NCBI RefSeq assembly: GCF_038051985.1
Contig: NZ_CP150291.1
Coordinates: forward strand, 1,054,001 to 1,118,000
Length of the DNA stretch: 64,000 nucleotides
From: Solibacillus sp. FSL H8-0523
Lineage (GTDB): Bacteria > Bacillota > Bacilli > Bacillales_A > Planococcaceae
Direction: 5' to 3'
In this document: piece by piece, positions 1 to 8,057 of the stretch
How the letters are laid out: each line of letters opens with the position of its first letter
How positions within the stretch are numbered: position 1 is the stretch's first letter
Translations under genes and position numbers: made by a program
The notes under the pieces: model-generated
The model's input: the letters and a program-made list of their open reading frames with translations, nothing else
Told to the model about the DNA's origin: nothing
Database searches by the model: none

Positions 1-260
1 ATGATGCAGTCTTTATTGCAGACGAAGAAGATGCGAAGTTAGCTGAACGTACAAGCTTTAAGCAAAAATTACAAGCACTTGATTCATCGAAACAATTGAA
101 CATCTTATGCATTTTCGGTCCTGAGGGTGGGATTGCACGTCAAGAATCAGAAGTGATGCTTGCAGCTGGTGCACAGACAATGTCGCTAGGGCCAAGAATT
201 TTACGTGCTGAAACGGCGCCATTCTATGCATTATCAGCCATTTCTTATGAATTTGAATAA
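1..260 (+). CDS. rsmE: 16S rRNA m3U1498 methyltransferase RsmE, C-terminal part (cut by window edge)
   Basis: The frame is open from base 3 to the TAA at 258-260, about 85 codons. It encodes the end of an RsmE/YqeU SPOUT methyltransferase, which methylates N3 of U1498 in 16S rRNA. The SAM-binding knot is visible: GPEGG, then LGPRILRAETA near the C-terminus, the family's most conserved motif. In B. subtilis rsmE is followed directly by mtaB; here about 14 kb (crt gene and Pel locus) separates them. The start lies outside the window. A strong hairpin terminator follows immediately. Confidence 0.93.
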   Translation, partial: DAVFIADEEDAKLAERTSFKQKLQALDSSKQLNILCIFGPEGGIARQESEVMLAAGAQTMSLGPRILRAETAPFYALSAISYEFE

Positions 261-268
261 TTTACTTT

Positions 269-302
269 AGAACAAACCAAAAAAAGGTTTGTTCTTTTTT
301 TA
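269..302 (+). terminator. Rho-independent terminator after rsmE
   Basis: AGAACAAACC (269-278) pairs perfectly with GGTTTGTTCT (286-295) around an A-rich loop and is followed by a run of T. It separates rsmE from the crt gene. Confidence 0.85.
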
Positions 303-309
303 TTTATAG

Positions 310-348
310 TTGTACAAATTTAAAATTAATTTGTATAATGTTTGTACA
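310..348 (+). promoter_or_regulatory. Candidate SigA promoter with TGTACA boxes, upstream of the carotenoid desaturase
   Basis: TTGTAC (310-315) and a consensus TATAAT (334-339) are 18 bp apart. TGTACA occurs at 311-316 (on the -35) and 343-348 (just past the -10), and a TGTATA variant lies at 332-337, 11 bp before the second box. Operator boxes covering a promoter suggest repression. Eleven-bp direct repeats of this type recall B12-dependent CarH/LitR light-regulator sites, but that link is inference; no such regulator gene is in the window. Confidence 0.5.
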
Positions 349-449
349 TAGTTTTTTGCATTTATCTTTGAATGACTAGGAAAAAGAGGGTAATAGGCGG
401 TAGAAACAATTATTACGGTAACATTTTAACTATTGTAGATAACTATGAT

Positions 450-484
450 TGTACAAAAAGCTGAATTACTTGTTGTTTTGTACA
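450..484 (+). promoter_or_regulatory. Second pair of TGTACA boxes in the crt leader
   Basis: TTGTACAA (449-456) and TTGTACAT (478-485) repeat the box pair at 311/343 with similar spacing (29 versus 32 bp), just upstream of the ribosome binding site. Four such boxes within 175 bp look like operators of one regulator; the regulator is unknown. Confidence 0.35.
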
Positions 485-511
485 TTCTTTTGAAAGGAAG
501 AGGATGAGTAA

Positions 512-2086
512 ATGAAAAAAATCGCAGTAATTGGAGCGGGTCCTGGTGGGTTAGCGGTAGCGATGCTTTTAGCGCACAAAGGATATGATGTATCAGTTTA
601 TGAAAAACAAGCATATGTAGGTGGACGTACAAGTGAAATTCGATTAGGTGACTATAAATTTGATATGGGCCCAACATTTTTGAATATGTTATACATTGCG
701 GAGGAAATCTTTGAGTTAACGGGACGAAATATCCGTGATTATATAGAATTAATTGATTTGAATCCGATGTATCAGCTCATTTTCCATGATAAGAAAATGA
801 ACATGACGCGAGATGCCGATGAAATGATTCGCCAAATTAATGAGCTTTATCCGGGCAACGAAGGCAGCTACGAGCGTTATATGGAGCAGACGAATAAAAA
901 GCTAGAAATTTTAGCGCCTGTATTACAAGCGCCAATGAATCGCATGACGGATTTATTGAACCCAAAAGTGATCAAGGCTCTAGGGGAGCTTGAAATCGGT
1001 AATTCACTTGTTGATACATTAGCGAAATTTTATAAAGATGAAGATTTGCAATTATCGTTTACGTTCCAAGCAAAATACTTAGGTATGTCACCATGGGAAA
1101 GTCCGGGTGCGTTTTCGATTTTATCGTATATTGAGCATGCTTATGGCGTGTACCACATTAAGGGTGGAATCAATAAGTTAACACAAGCGATGGCCAAAGT
1201 TTTTGAGGAAATGGGCGGGAAAATCTATTTAAATAATGGCGTGAAAAAGCTAACGCTACAAGATAAAAAAGTGACCGGCTTTACGTTAGAGGACGGTCAA
1301 AAGGTGGAAGCGGATGAAGTGGTGATTAACGGGGACTTTGGGCATATTATGACAACCGTTGTGCAACCAGGGGTATTAAAAAAATACTCTCCGAAAAAAT
1401 TAGATGAAAAGCATTATTCGTGCTCCACTTTTATGTTGTACTTAGGTGTCAATAAGCGCTTTGATTTACCACATCATACGATTTGGTTTGCGAAAGATTA
1501 TCGTAAAAATGTAGAGGAAGTGACAAAAACTAAACTCTTATCGGAGGACCCATCGATTTATATTCAAAATGCAATTGCGACAGATGAAACCGTCGCACCA
1601 GATGGGAAATCGACATTATATATCCTTGTGCCAGTGCCAAACAATTCGAGCGGCATCAATTGGGATAAGGTAGCAGCTCCTTTCCGTGAAATGGTGCTTG
1701 ATATGGTATCTGAAAAGTTAGGTGTGGCAGATATTCGAGATTATATCGAGGAAGAGCGTATGATGACCCCTGATAATTGGGCGAACGATATCGGAGTATA
1801 TAAAGGCGCAACATTCAATTTAGGTCACCAATTATCACAAATGCTGGTATTTAGACCGCGTAATAAGTTTGAAGAGCTAGATCAGTGCTGGCTTGTTGGA
1901 GGGGGGACCCATCCTGGTAGTGGGTTGCCGATTATTTTAGAATCGGCCCGTATTACGGCGAATGGTATTTTAAAGCAAGATCACTTGCCGCTGCTTCCAG
2001 TAAAACCTTTACCGAAAATCGAGCATTATCGACTTTCTACACAGTTGTATAAGCATCAGCCTGCAGCGATAAAAATGAATACTTAA
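512..2086 (+). CDS. Phytoene/diapophytoene desaturase-family FAD oxidoreductase (CrtN/CrtI type)
   Basis: A 524-residue protein with an N-terminal Rossmann FAD site (IGAGPGGLAVAMLLA, residues 7-21), the EKQAYVGGRT segment after the second strand, and a C-terminal VGGGTHPGSGLPIILESARI motif diagnostic of CrtI/CrtN desaturases. These enzymes desaturate, isomerise or further oxidise C30/C40 carotenes at the membrane. The specific member (CrtN, CrtNb/CrtP, CrtI) cannot be settled from sequence. SD GGAAGAGG (496-503) supports ATG 512; a three-codon ORF (ATGAGTAAATGA, 504-515) overlaps the start. It is monocistronic, between two terminators, with no other crt gene nearby. Confidence 0.85.
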   Translation: MKKIAVIGAGPGGLAVAMLLAHKGYDVSVYEKQAYVGGRTSEIRLGDYKFDMGPTFLNMLYIAEEIFELTGRNIRDYIELIDLNPMYQLIFHDKKMNMTRDADEMIRQINELYPGNEGSYERYMEQTNKKLEILAPVLQAPMNRMTDLLNPKVIKALGELEIGNSLVDTLAKFYKDEDLQLSFTFQAKYLGMSPWESPGAFSILSYIEHAYGVYHIKGGINKLTQAMAKVFEEMGGKIYLNNGVKKLTLQDKKVTGFTLEDGQKVEADEVVINGDFGHIMTTVVQPGVLKKYSPKKLDEKHYSCSTFMLYLGVNKRFDLPHHTIWFAKDYRKNVEEVTKTKLLSEDPSIYIQNAIATDETVAPDGKSTLYILVPVPNNSSGINWDKVAAPFREMVLDMVSEKLGVADIRDYIEEERMMTPDNWANDIGVYKGATFNLGHQLSQMLVFRPRNKFEELDQCWLVGGGTHPGSGLPIILESARITANGILKQDHLPLLPVKPLPKIEHYRLSTQLYKHQPAAIKMNT

Positions 2087-2091
2087 AAGGA

Positions 2092-2123
2092 AAAGGCATC
2101 GCATGTCGTTATGCGATGCCTTT
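2092..2123. terminator. Bidirectional terminator between crt gene and Pel operon
   Basis: AAAGGCATCGCAT (2092-2104) and ATGCGATGCCTTT (2111-2123) form a perfect 13-bp stem with a 6-nt loop. T-rich tracts follow on both strands, so it can end both the + strand crt transcript and the convergent minus-strand Pel operon. Confidence 0.8.
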
Positions 2124-2130
2124 ATCTTAT

Positions 2131-2811
2131 TTACTGTGCATAATCGCCCGTGTAGTTTACAAGTGAGCAAGAGTGAACCCCATTGATTTCGTCGATGAGT
2201 GAAACAAAATACGTATTATCATCGACTAAACGCACTTCGACCGTCATTTCAATCATGCCATTTCGAACGGTTTTAGATTTTAATTTTGTATTTAATTTTG
2301 CTAATATTTTGCGCACATCTTCATGGGCTTCCTGTGAATAATTAGTGACTAATAAATACGTTTCGCCGCGAATCTTTTTCTTTGATAGCCAAGCGAGTAC
2401 TGCTCCAAATGCAAGTGAGCCAATGAGTGCAATTGGATACATTCCCGCACCAATCGCAATGCCTCCTGCAATGGCCCAAAACATATAAACGATATCTAAC
2501 GGGTCTTTAACAGCGGTACGGAAGCGCACAATACTTAATGCCCCAACCATCCCGAGCGACAGCACTATGTTTGTACTAATTGTCATAATAATGACGGAGG
2601 TAATCATCGTCATTAATACAAACGATACATTGTAATTGTAGCTATAAACAACGCCGCGGAAGCATGTTTTATAAATAAAATAAATAAACATCCCAACGGC
2701 AAATGAGCAAATTAAGCCTAAAATAATTTCAATATATGAAACATTCTTAAATGAATCGAATGATAAAACACTTTTTTTAATAATGTCCTGAAATGATAAT
2801 GCGTCATTCAT
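2131..2811 (-). CDS. DUF4956 membrane protein, last gene of the Pel/CotH operon
   Basis: A 226-residue protein with about four membrane helices in its N-terminal two thirds (around residues 25-50, 60-80, 85-100 and 110-140), the family signature SLGMVGALSIVRFRTAVKDP and a soluble alpha/beta tail. DUF4956 proteins commonly travel with CotH-kinase and VTC-domain genes, exactly the arrangement here; their molecular role is unknown. The ATG at 2811 is preferred over 2817 because AAGGGG is about 8 nt upstream rather than 2. The gap to the VTC gene is 12 nt, so translation is probably coupled. Confidence 0.85.
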   Translation of the reverse strand: MNDALSFQDIIKKSVLSFDSFKNVSYIEIILGLICSFAVGMFIYFIYKTCFRGVVYSYNYNVSFVLMTMITSVIIMTISTNIVLSLGMVGALSIVRFRTAVKDPLDIVYMFWAIAGGIAIGAGMYPIALIGSLAFGAVLAWLSKKKIRGETYLLVTNYSQEAHEDVRKILAKLNTKLKSKTVRNGMIEMTVEVRLVDDNTYFVSLIDEINGVHSCSLVNYTGDYAQ

Positions 2812-2823
2812 CAACATGTCCCC

Positions 2824-3531
2824 TTACTTAAAATATTGAATTGTACGTTCTCGACAAAGTACATATTTTGAAATTGACGAGCGTACAAGACGTTCTGGTT
2901 GAACGAGCTTACGAATGACATCCGGTAAAAACTGATCGAATTTCACTTCAAGTACTAGCTGTTCGGGGTATAGAATATTTTCGTAAATAATCCGGTCATC
3001 AAATAAATCGATTCCGTTGACGCCGGCTTTTAACTCCTTATCAAACGTGACCCTTACATTGCCTGGTCCATACGTATAGGCGGCGCGAATATAATCAACA
3101 ATGACGCGCGGCGTAAATAACCGGTATCGCAAGGCTTGGTAAAAGTCCTTTATTAAAGGTTCATTACGTTGTGCAAGCAGGTCATAGTGTCCAGCTAAAA
3201 TGGCGTCGTATTCTGCACGTGAAAGCCTGGCCGATTCCTTTGCGATAAAGTCACCATATTTACTTTTGCGTTCTAAATTGATGACGTCGTCAGAGCCGTT
3301 GTAAATGCGAATTCGGTATTTTTCACGTCCGAAAATACCTTCATTTTTGTCATAAATGGCATGATCATGTACACCGTCAAAGTAGAGGCTTCGAATATTG
3401 TAGCCCTCTGTTGTTAGTGCGTGTTTGTCCATGGGCATTACTTGCGAAATACGTGAAACAAGCGGGGCCATTTCGAAATAATTGATATAGTATTTCATTT
3501 CATGTCTAAATTTTTTGTTAAACATATTCAT
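2824..3531 (-). CDS. VTC-domain protein (polyphosphate polymerase-like triphosphate tunnel enzyme)
   Basis: A 235-residue protein matching the catalytic VTC domain: FRHEMKYYI at the N-terminus, RSLYFD, the basic strand KYRIRIYN, LERKSK, RVIVDYIR and VLEVKFDQFLP, i.e. the alternating Arg/Lys/Glu residues lining the tunnel of this fold. In yeast Vtc4 the domain makes polyphosphate from ATP; in bacteria it sits beside CotH and DUF4956 genes with unproven substrate. Its ATG overlaps the upstream stop by one base (TAATG). Its place in a Pel operon suggests phosphate or polyphosphate modification at the cell surface, which is inference. Confidence 0.87.
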   Translation of the reverse strand: MNMFNKKFRHEMKYYINYFEMAPLVSRISQVMPMDKHALTTEGYNIRSLYFDGVHDHAIYDKNEGIFGREKYRIRIYNGSDDVINLERKSKYGDFIAKESARLSRAEYDAILAGHYDLLAQRNEPLIKDFYQALRYRLFTPRVIVDYIRAAYTYGPGNVRVTFDKELKAGVNGIDLFDDRIIYENILYPEQLVLEVKFDQFLPDVIRKLVQPERLVRSSISKYVLCRERTIQYFK

Positions 3532-6500
3532 TAGGGTACCTCCACTTGAATTGTTTGGAAATGGTTGACACCGTCATCATCTAAATACAAATCAAAGGCT
3601 GCATTCGTATGACCTTGTTCGTCTTTTACAGTGACCGATAAATAATACGTACCTGGTTGTAATTCAGGTACTTTCATTTCGGTTTCACGTAAATCGTGCG
3701 CATCGGCGACAATATCCGTAAGTGCTGGATCTCTCGCGACGACAGCAGAATAGTAAACGATATCTCCTTGTAAATTGAACGATGGTTGCCAAGAGAAAAT
3801 ATGGTGGTTATTTTCAAGTAGTACTTCAGCGTGCATATAAAATGGTTTTGGTTTATCTAGATCTTCATAGTAACGTAAAAGTGCTAGTTTTGGTGTAGCG
3901 ATGATTTCGTCCAATTCTTGTTGTAAGTTTTCGACTTTTCCACTTAGAAATTGGACATCTGGCATTTTTTCAATATAGCGATAGCTTTCTTCGTATTTGG
4001 CTAACTGATTTTCAACAATCTCCTCGTTAATATAATCAGCGTAAACTTCTTCAAGCTTTGCAGTAAATTTGTCGACATTCACTTGGTCCCGGAAATAACG
4101 GTTGAGTAAAATATTTCCCCAGTAGTTACTAATACCAGCTTGATACGGGCGAATGTTCTCGGTTTTGCGTCCGAGGTTCCAGCCATCATCATAATCCCAA
4201 GGGAGAATGAGCCATTTATGAATATTAAGAGGCGAATAGATATAAAAGTTATTCGCATCTGTATCCATATTGTCCATTAAAATATTGACCGCAAGCCAAG
4301 TTAAAAGATTTTCCTCATCGAAATGATGTGCGATAACATCGTTTATTGGAATTTCATAGTTGTTCACATCATTTAGCATTTGAATGAGCTTGTCATGTTC
4401 TTCACGACCTTTAATTTCGAGTATCGATTCAAATTCATTTTTGTCATACAACGGATCGGTTTCGGACTTAATTTGTTCAGGATAACGACCAAATTCGAAA
4501 AACGTTACTTTATATAAATAGCCGTTTGGATCAAATAGGTGGTTACGTAAAAACTTTTTGTTTGGCTGTTCGACATGTGTATACAAACCGTAATCTTCAT
4601 AGACAGTAGAACCAACAGTCGTATCTTTTACATATAAATGAATGAATTGGGTGCGCAAGCTAGAGACGTTCGGAATCGATTCCATTAAGTCGAAGCTTAA
4701 TTTGTTGCGTACTTTTGTCATGTCTTTAAAATGCTTGTTTAAGTTAATTGTTGTTTGGTCATTCCACGTGCCCGCGCTATCAAGTAAGTTAATTTTGTAC
4801 GATTTTTGTGGCTGATTACGCGCGGTATTACCTCGTAAACTGATTTTGGCATTCGCTTCGGTTGTGTCAAAGCCAAACATGCCACTTTGAATACCACCGC
4901 CATTTGGCAATCCTTCTTGTAAGATGATTTTTAAATTGTCTTCACTAAAACGTTCAATAATTCGATTCAAGCCGTACCAATCTAAAGTGGGTTGTTTGCT
5001 ATCAGGTAATACCGTCATATAAAGGGTTTTTATTGTTGCATCATGATCACGCTCGTAAATGCGCTTATCGTCAATTGTGATGAAGTTATTTACGATTTGG
5101 TTTTCTGATATCGGCGGCGTGTTCAAGTTTGCATTAGCCAGTTCGTCACTTTTGGCATCACTACAGCCGACAATAAAAATCAATGCAATTAACGAGAAAA
5201 AGCGTAAACTTTTTGGTGATAATGCTTTGAACTTTTTCGGTGGGCTAAGCGTTTGAACAGGTTGTGGGCAATAGGTGAAATAATCAATATTTTTTGTAAT
5301 GTAAGATAAGCGTAATAGTACGGCACATAAACTAATAAATGCTGCGATAAATAATCCCATCCCGTGAAGTGCTAATTGCATCGAAAAATACGTACAAGTG
5401 GCACAGAGTAGTACGAATACACCAGATAAAATAAGAATTCCTTTACGATCATCGAAGTACATTAATAGATGAAATGCCACGAACATTAAAATAAAGAAAA
5501 AATAAGCTAAACAAAGGGTAATAAAGACGTCGAGTTGCTCCATAGTGAACCCGATTTTTGATAAATATAAAATACCTACCGCGATGGCAAGTGCTGTAAA
5601 GAGTAATTGAACTTCTGCTAAAAAGCCCATGCGTTTTATTAAGACTCTTTGCATTTTTTTCTTCGCCGTTTGCACACTTTCGTAAGTGCCACCTTCCGTA
5701 ATGTTTTTGTAGTAGCTTAAAAAGCGTTCATAAAAATCAGTTTCAATAATGACAACAAAAAAGATTAATGATGGTAAAACCGATAAATAGGCATAAAAGA
5801 CGGGCACATCATAAAAGGGCATTAAATAATACTGTCCGGCTACAATAGTTGGTGAATCCGATAAAAACCAATAGACTAAATTGTGTATATAGACGCCTGA
5901 ATAAAGTAAAACACCACTTATGAAAATCGATGGATAGCGCTTTGCGATTGAAAAGTAGGCAAAGTAGCGATTATTTTGACTGCTCGGAAATACGTGTTCA
6001 AAATGAAAGGCTGAAAAAATAATAATGCTTGCAAAACCTACATCCATTCCAAGTAAAGCGATAATCACAGGTGATAGCGTAGTCAGTTTAAATAATAAAA
6101 AGCTGACAATAATGGAGAGTAAAACGGCAAAGGCAAAGCTTCTGAAAATCCGTTTATAATCTTTTAAGGCAGACATAAAAACATTTTGCGTCCAAATGAC
6201 GACTAGTTCGACAAAGAACAAATACGCCACCGCTTTATAGAAGAAACTTTCATCAAGAGAAAATAAAAAAATCCCCGCAATAATGGCCGCAACGGGTAAG
6301 ACGAAAAATAAGCTTCCGTAATAAGCATTTAAAATGTAGGTATAATTTTTTTCGTAAATACAATCCGCAATATAGCGCGTTATAAGCAATGTAATACCAG
6401 ACGTTAGAATAATTGAAAACACAAAGCAATAAGCAAGTGTTGCAATGAATAACTCGTTTTCTAAAAATGTTACGCCATGTTGTTTCATTAAAATTTGCTG

Positions 6501-6632
6501 TACAAAAACGAGAATTAAACATAAAATCATCGGTCCAATTGTCGTCATTGTTGAATAGGCGTAGGCTTGTAAGCTGTTAACTAAGCCTTGTTTTCGGTAA
6601 AGCTTTCGTAATTCGAAGCCGATTCCTGCCAT
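3531..6632 (-). CDS. pelG: PelG-CotH fusion: Pel polysaccharide flippase-like membrane protein joined to a CotH kinase-like domain
   Basis: A 1033-residue fusion. Residues 1 to about 445 are a PelG protein (MAGIGFELRKLYRK start, about 12 membrane helices), the inner-membrane component expected to move Pel polymer. After a short linker comes a hydrophobic helix ending in IVGC (Cys490), which looks like the lipoprotein signal of a formerly separate protein. Residues about 520-930 are a CotH atypical kinase domain with SLRGNTARNQPQKSYKI (nucleotide-binding Lys region), MDTDANNFY and LPWDYDDGW (metal-binding Asp cluster). The tail looks like an Fn3-type beta-sandwich. ATG 6632 is chosen over 6650 because GGAGGG is correctly spaced; it overlaps pelF by 52 nt. 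B. subtilis CotH phosphorylates spore-coat proteins; the target here is unknown. Confidence 0.88.
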   Translation of the reverse strand: MAGIGFELRKLYRKQGLVNSLQAYAYSTMTTIGPMILCLILVFVQQILMKQHGVTFLENELFIATLAYCFVFSIILTSGITLLITRYIADCIYEKNYTYILNAYYGSLFFVLPVAAIIAGIFLFSLDESFFYKAVAYLFFVELVVIWTQNVFMSALKDYKRIFRSFAFAVLLSIIVSFLLFKLTTLSPVIIALLGMDVGFASIIIFSAFHFEHVFPSSQNNRYFAYFSIAKRYPSIFISGVLLYSGVYIHNLVYWFLSDSPTIVAGQYYLMPFYDVPVFYAYLSVLPSLIFFVVIIETDFYERFLSYYKNITEGGTYESVQTAKKKMQRVLIKRMGFLAEVQLLFTALAIAVGILYLSKIGFTMEQLDVFITLCLAYFFFILMFVAFHLLMYFDDRKGILILSGVFVLLCATCTYFSMQLALHGMGLFIAAFISLCAVLLRLSYITKNIDYFTYCPQPVQTLSPPKKFKALSPKSLRFFSLIALIFIVGCSDAKSDELANANLNTPPISENQIVNNFITIDDKRIYERDHDATIKTLYMTVLPDSKQPTLDWYGLNRIIERFSEDNLKIILQEGLPNGGGIQSGMFGFDTTEANAKISLRGNTARNQPQKSYKINLLDSAGTWNDQTTINLNKHFKDMTKVRNKLSFDLMESIPNVSSLRTQFIHLYVKDTTVGSTVYEDYGLYTHVEQPNKKFLRNHLFDPNGYLYKVTFFEFGRYPEQIKSETDPLYDKNEFESILEIKGREEHDKLIQMLNDVNNYEIPINDVIAHHFDEENLLTWLAVNILMDNMDTDANNFYIYSPLNIHKWLILPWDYDDGWNLGRKTENIRPYQAGISNYWGNILLNRYFRDQVNVDKFTAKLEEVYADYINEEIVENQLAKYEESYRYIEKMPDVQFLSGKVENLQQELDEIIATPKLALLRYYEDLDKPKPFYMHAEVLLENNHHIFSWQPSFNLQGDIVYYSAVVARDPALTDIVADAHDLRETEMKVPELQPGTYYLSVTVKDEQGHTNAAFDLYLDDDGVNHFQTIQVEVP

Positions 6633-8047
6633 GCTGTGTTCCCTCCACACTGTGCATAAATTGCTTTATAGCTATTAATAAAGCTTGAACGTGTATATAA
6701 ATGAGCTACTCGCTCATAGCCGTTTTGACCATATGTTTTTCGTAAGTTTCCATCCTCGCATAATTTGATAACCTGCCCAGCCATTTCTTCATAATGCATA
6801 ACGGGAACAATTGCGCCAGCAGGTCCAAATACATCGTTCGTGCCTTCGATTAATTCACGGCACCCCCCAACATTTGTACAAACAAATGGAATGGCACATG
6901 CAAAGCCTTCTAAAATCGCAAGTGGCTGCCCCTCACTAATACTTGTTAAAACGAGTAAATCTAAATTACCTAAATAGTCTTTAATTTGAACCATACCAGT
7001 AAAGTAGGCATTTTTAATATGGAGTGTTTCCGCAAGCTGCAAGCATTCCTCGTAATATTCGAGATCCTCTTCAAATGGTCCCATTATATGAAGTTCGACG
7101 TTTGGCAATTTACGCTCAACTAGTGCAAACATTTGAAGCATCATTTTTATATCTTTAATTGGCACCACGCGCACAATAGCCCCGATACGTATTTTGTCTT
7201 CAGGTAAAGTCCGTGAAATCGATGCAAAATCTGCCACATCGACGCCGTTTGGAATGACGCGTATTTTTTGCGGGTCACAGCCTAGCTCGATTTGGATTTG
7301 CATATTGCGGTCAAATAAGGTAATGACTTCATCTGCTAAGCTATAAATTGCGCTAGATAATGTGTAAAAATAATTAATCCATAAATCTTTAAAATAGCCG
7401 TGTACCCAGTTGGCTTTAATGATTTCCTCCTCGCGTTCACGTGAATAAATGCCATGCTCGGTTAGGAGGAGAGGTTTTTGATGGATTACTTTTGCAAGTG
7501 CGCCAATAACCCCGGCATAACCAGTTGATACGGCATGATAAAGGTCAGCTTTTGGTACATCGCCGCGAATAATTAAAAATAGTGGCAATATCATGGAGCT
7601 CACCGTCCAAAAAAGCTCGGTATACGGTACTTGCGAATAATTCGTTTTTGCTAAATGCTCAATCATATCGTAATAATCTTTACTTGATAAAAACTCTCCG
7701 ACATTTTGAATAGGGAGGTTACGAATGTCTTCAAAGAGCCTCTCCCAATTCACTTGCTGGTCACCACTAACGAGCGCAAATAGATTTTGTTTTTGAGCAT
7801 CACTAAGGTTAAATCGCTTGCCCCATTTTGAATGCTCCTCTAAATGCGCATCTAAAAAAATTTCGTGCACCTGTATTAAGTTTTCAGGCAAGGTGTATTT
7901 GAATTGACCTTGCTGTTTTCTTTCAGCTGCAATGGCAATAATAATGAACTCGGTAGTTGGCATAGCAGTCATTAAGGAATGAATCCAGCTGGAAACCCCG
8001 CCCGTTACGTAAGGGTAAGAGCCTTCTGCGATTAAACAAATTTTCAT
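6581..8047 (-). CDS. pelF: PelF, GT4-family glycosyltransferase of Pel polysaccharide synthesis
   Basis: A 488-residue cytoplasmic glycosyltransferase. The N-terminus (MKICLIAEGSYPYVTGGVSS) is the PelF/DUF3492 signature with the donor-side glycine turn; the C-terminal GT4 half has VRVVPIKDI, the LLVLTSISEGQPLAILE segment with its EX7E catalytic pair, and CTNVGGCRELIEG. PelF polymerises the GalNAc/GlcNAc-type chain from UDP sugars. ATG 8047 follows GAGGGA and lies 10 nt after pelA; an upstream in-frame ATG at 8077 would overlap pelA and lacks a good SD. The next gene, pelG, starts inside its 3' end. Confidence 0.92.
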   Translation of the reverse strand: MKICLIAEGSYPYVTGGVSSWIHSLMTAMPTTEFIIIAIAAERKQQGQFKYTLPENLIQVHEIFLDAHLEEHSKWGKRFNLSDAQKQNLFALVSGDQQVNWERLFEDIRNLPIQNVGEFLSSKDYYDMIEHLAKTNYSQVPYTELFWTVSSMILPLFLIIRGDVPKADLYHAVSTGYAGVIGALAKVIHQKPLLLTEHGIYSREREEEIIKANWVHGYFKDLWINYFYTLSSAIYSLADEVITLFDRNMQIQIELGCDPQKIRVIPNGVDVADFASISRTLPEDKIRIGAIVRVVPIKDIKMMLQMFALVERKLPNVELHIMGPFEEDLEYYEECLQLAETLHIKNAYFTGMVQIKDYLGNLDLLVLTSISEGQPLAILEGFACAIPFVCTNVGGCRELIEGTNDVFGPAGAIVPVMHYEEMAGQVIKLCEDGNLRKTYGQNGYERVAHLYTRSSFINSYKAIYAQCGGNTAWQESASNYESFTENKA

Positions 8048-8057
8048 CGGTCGTCCC

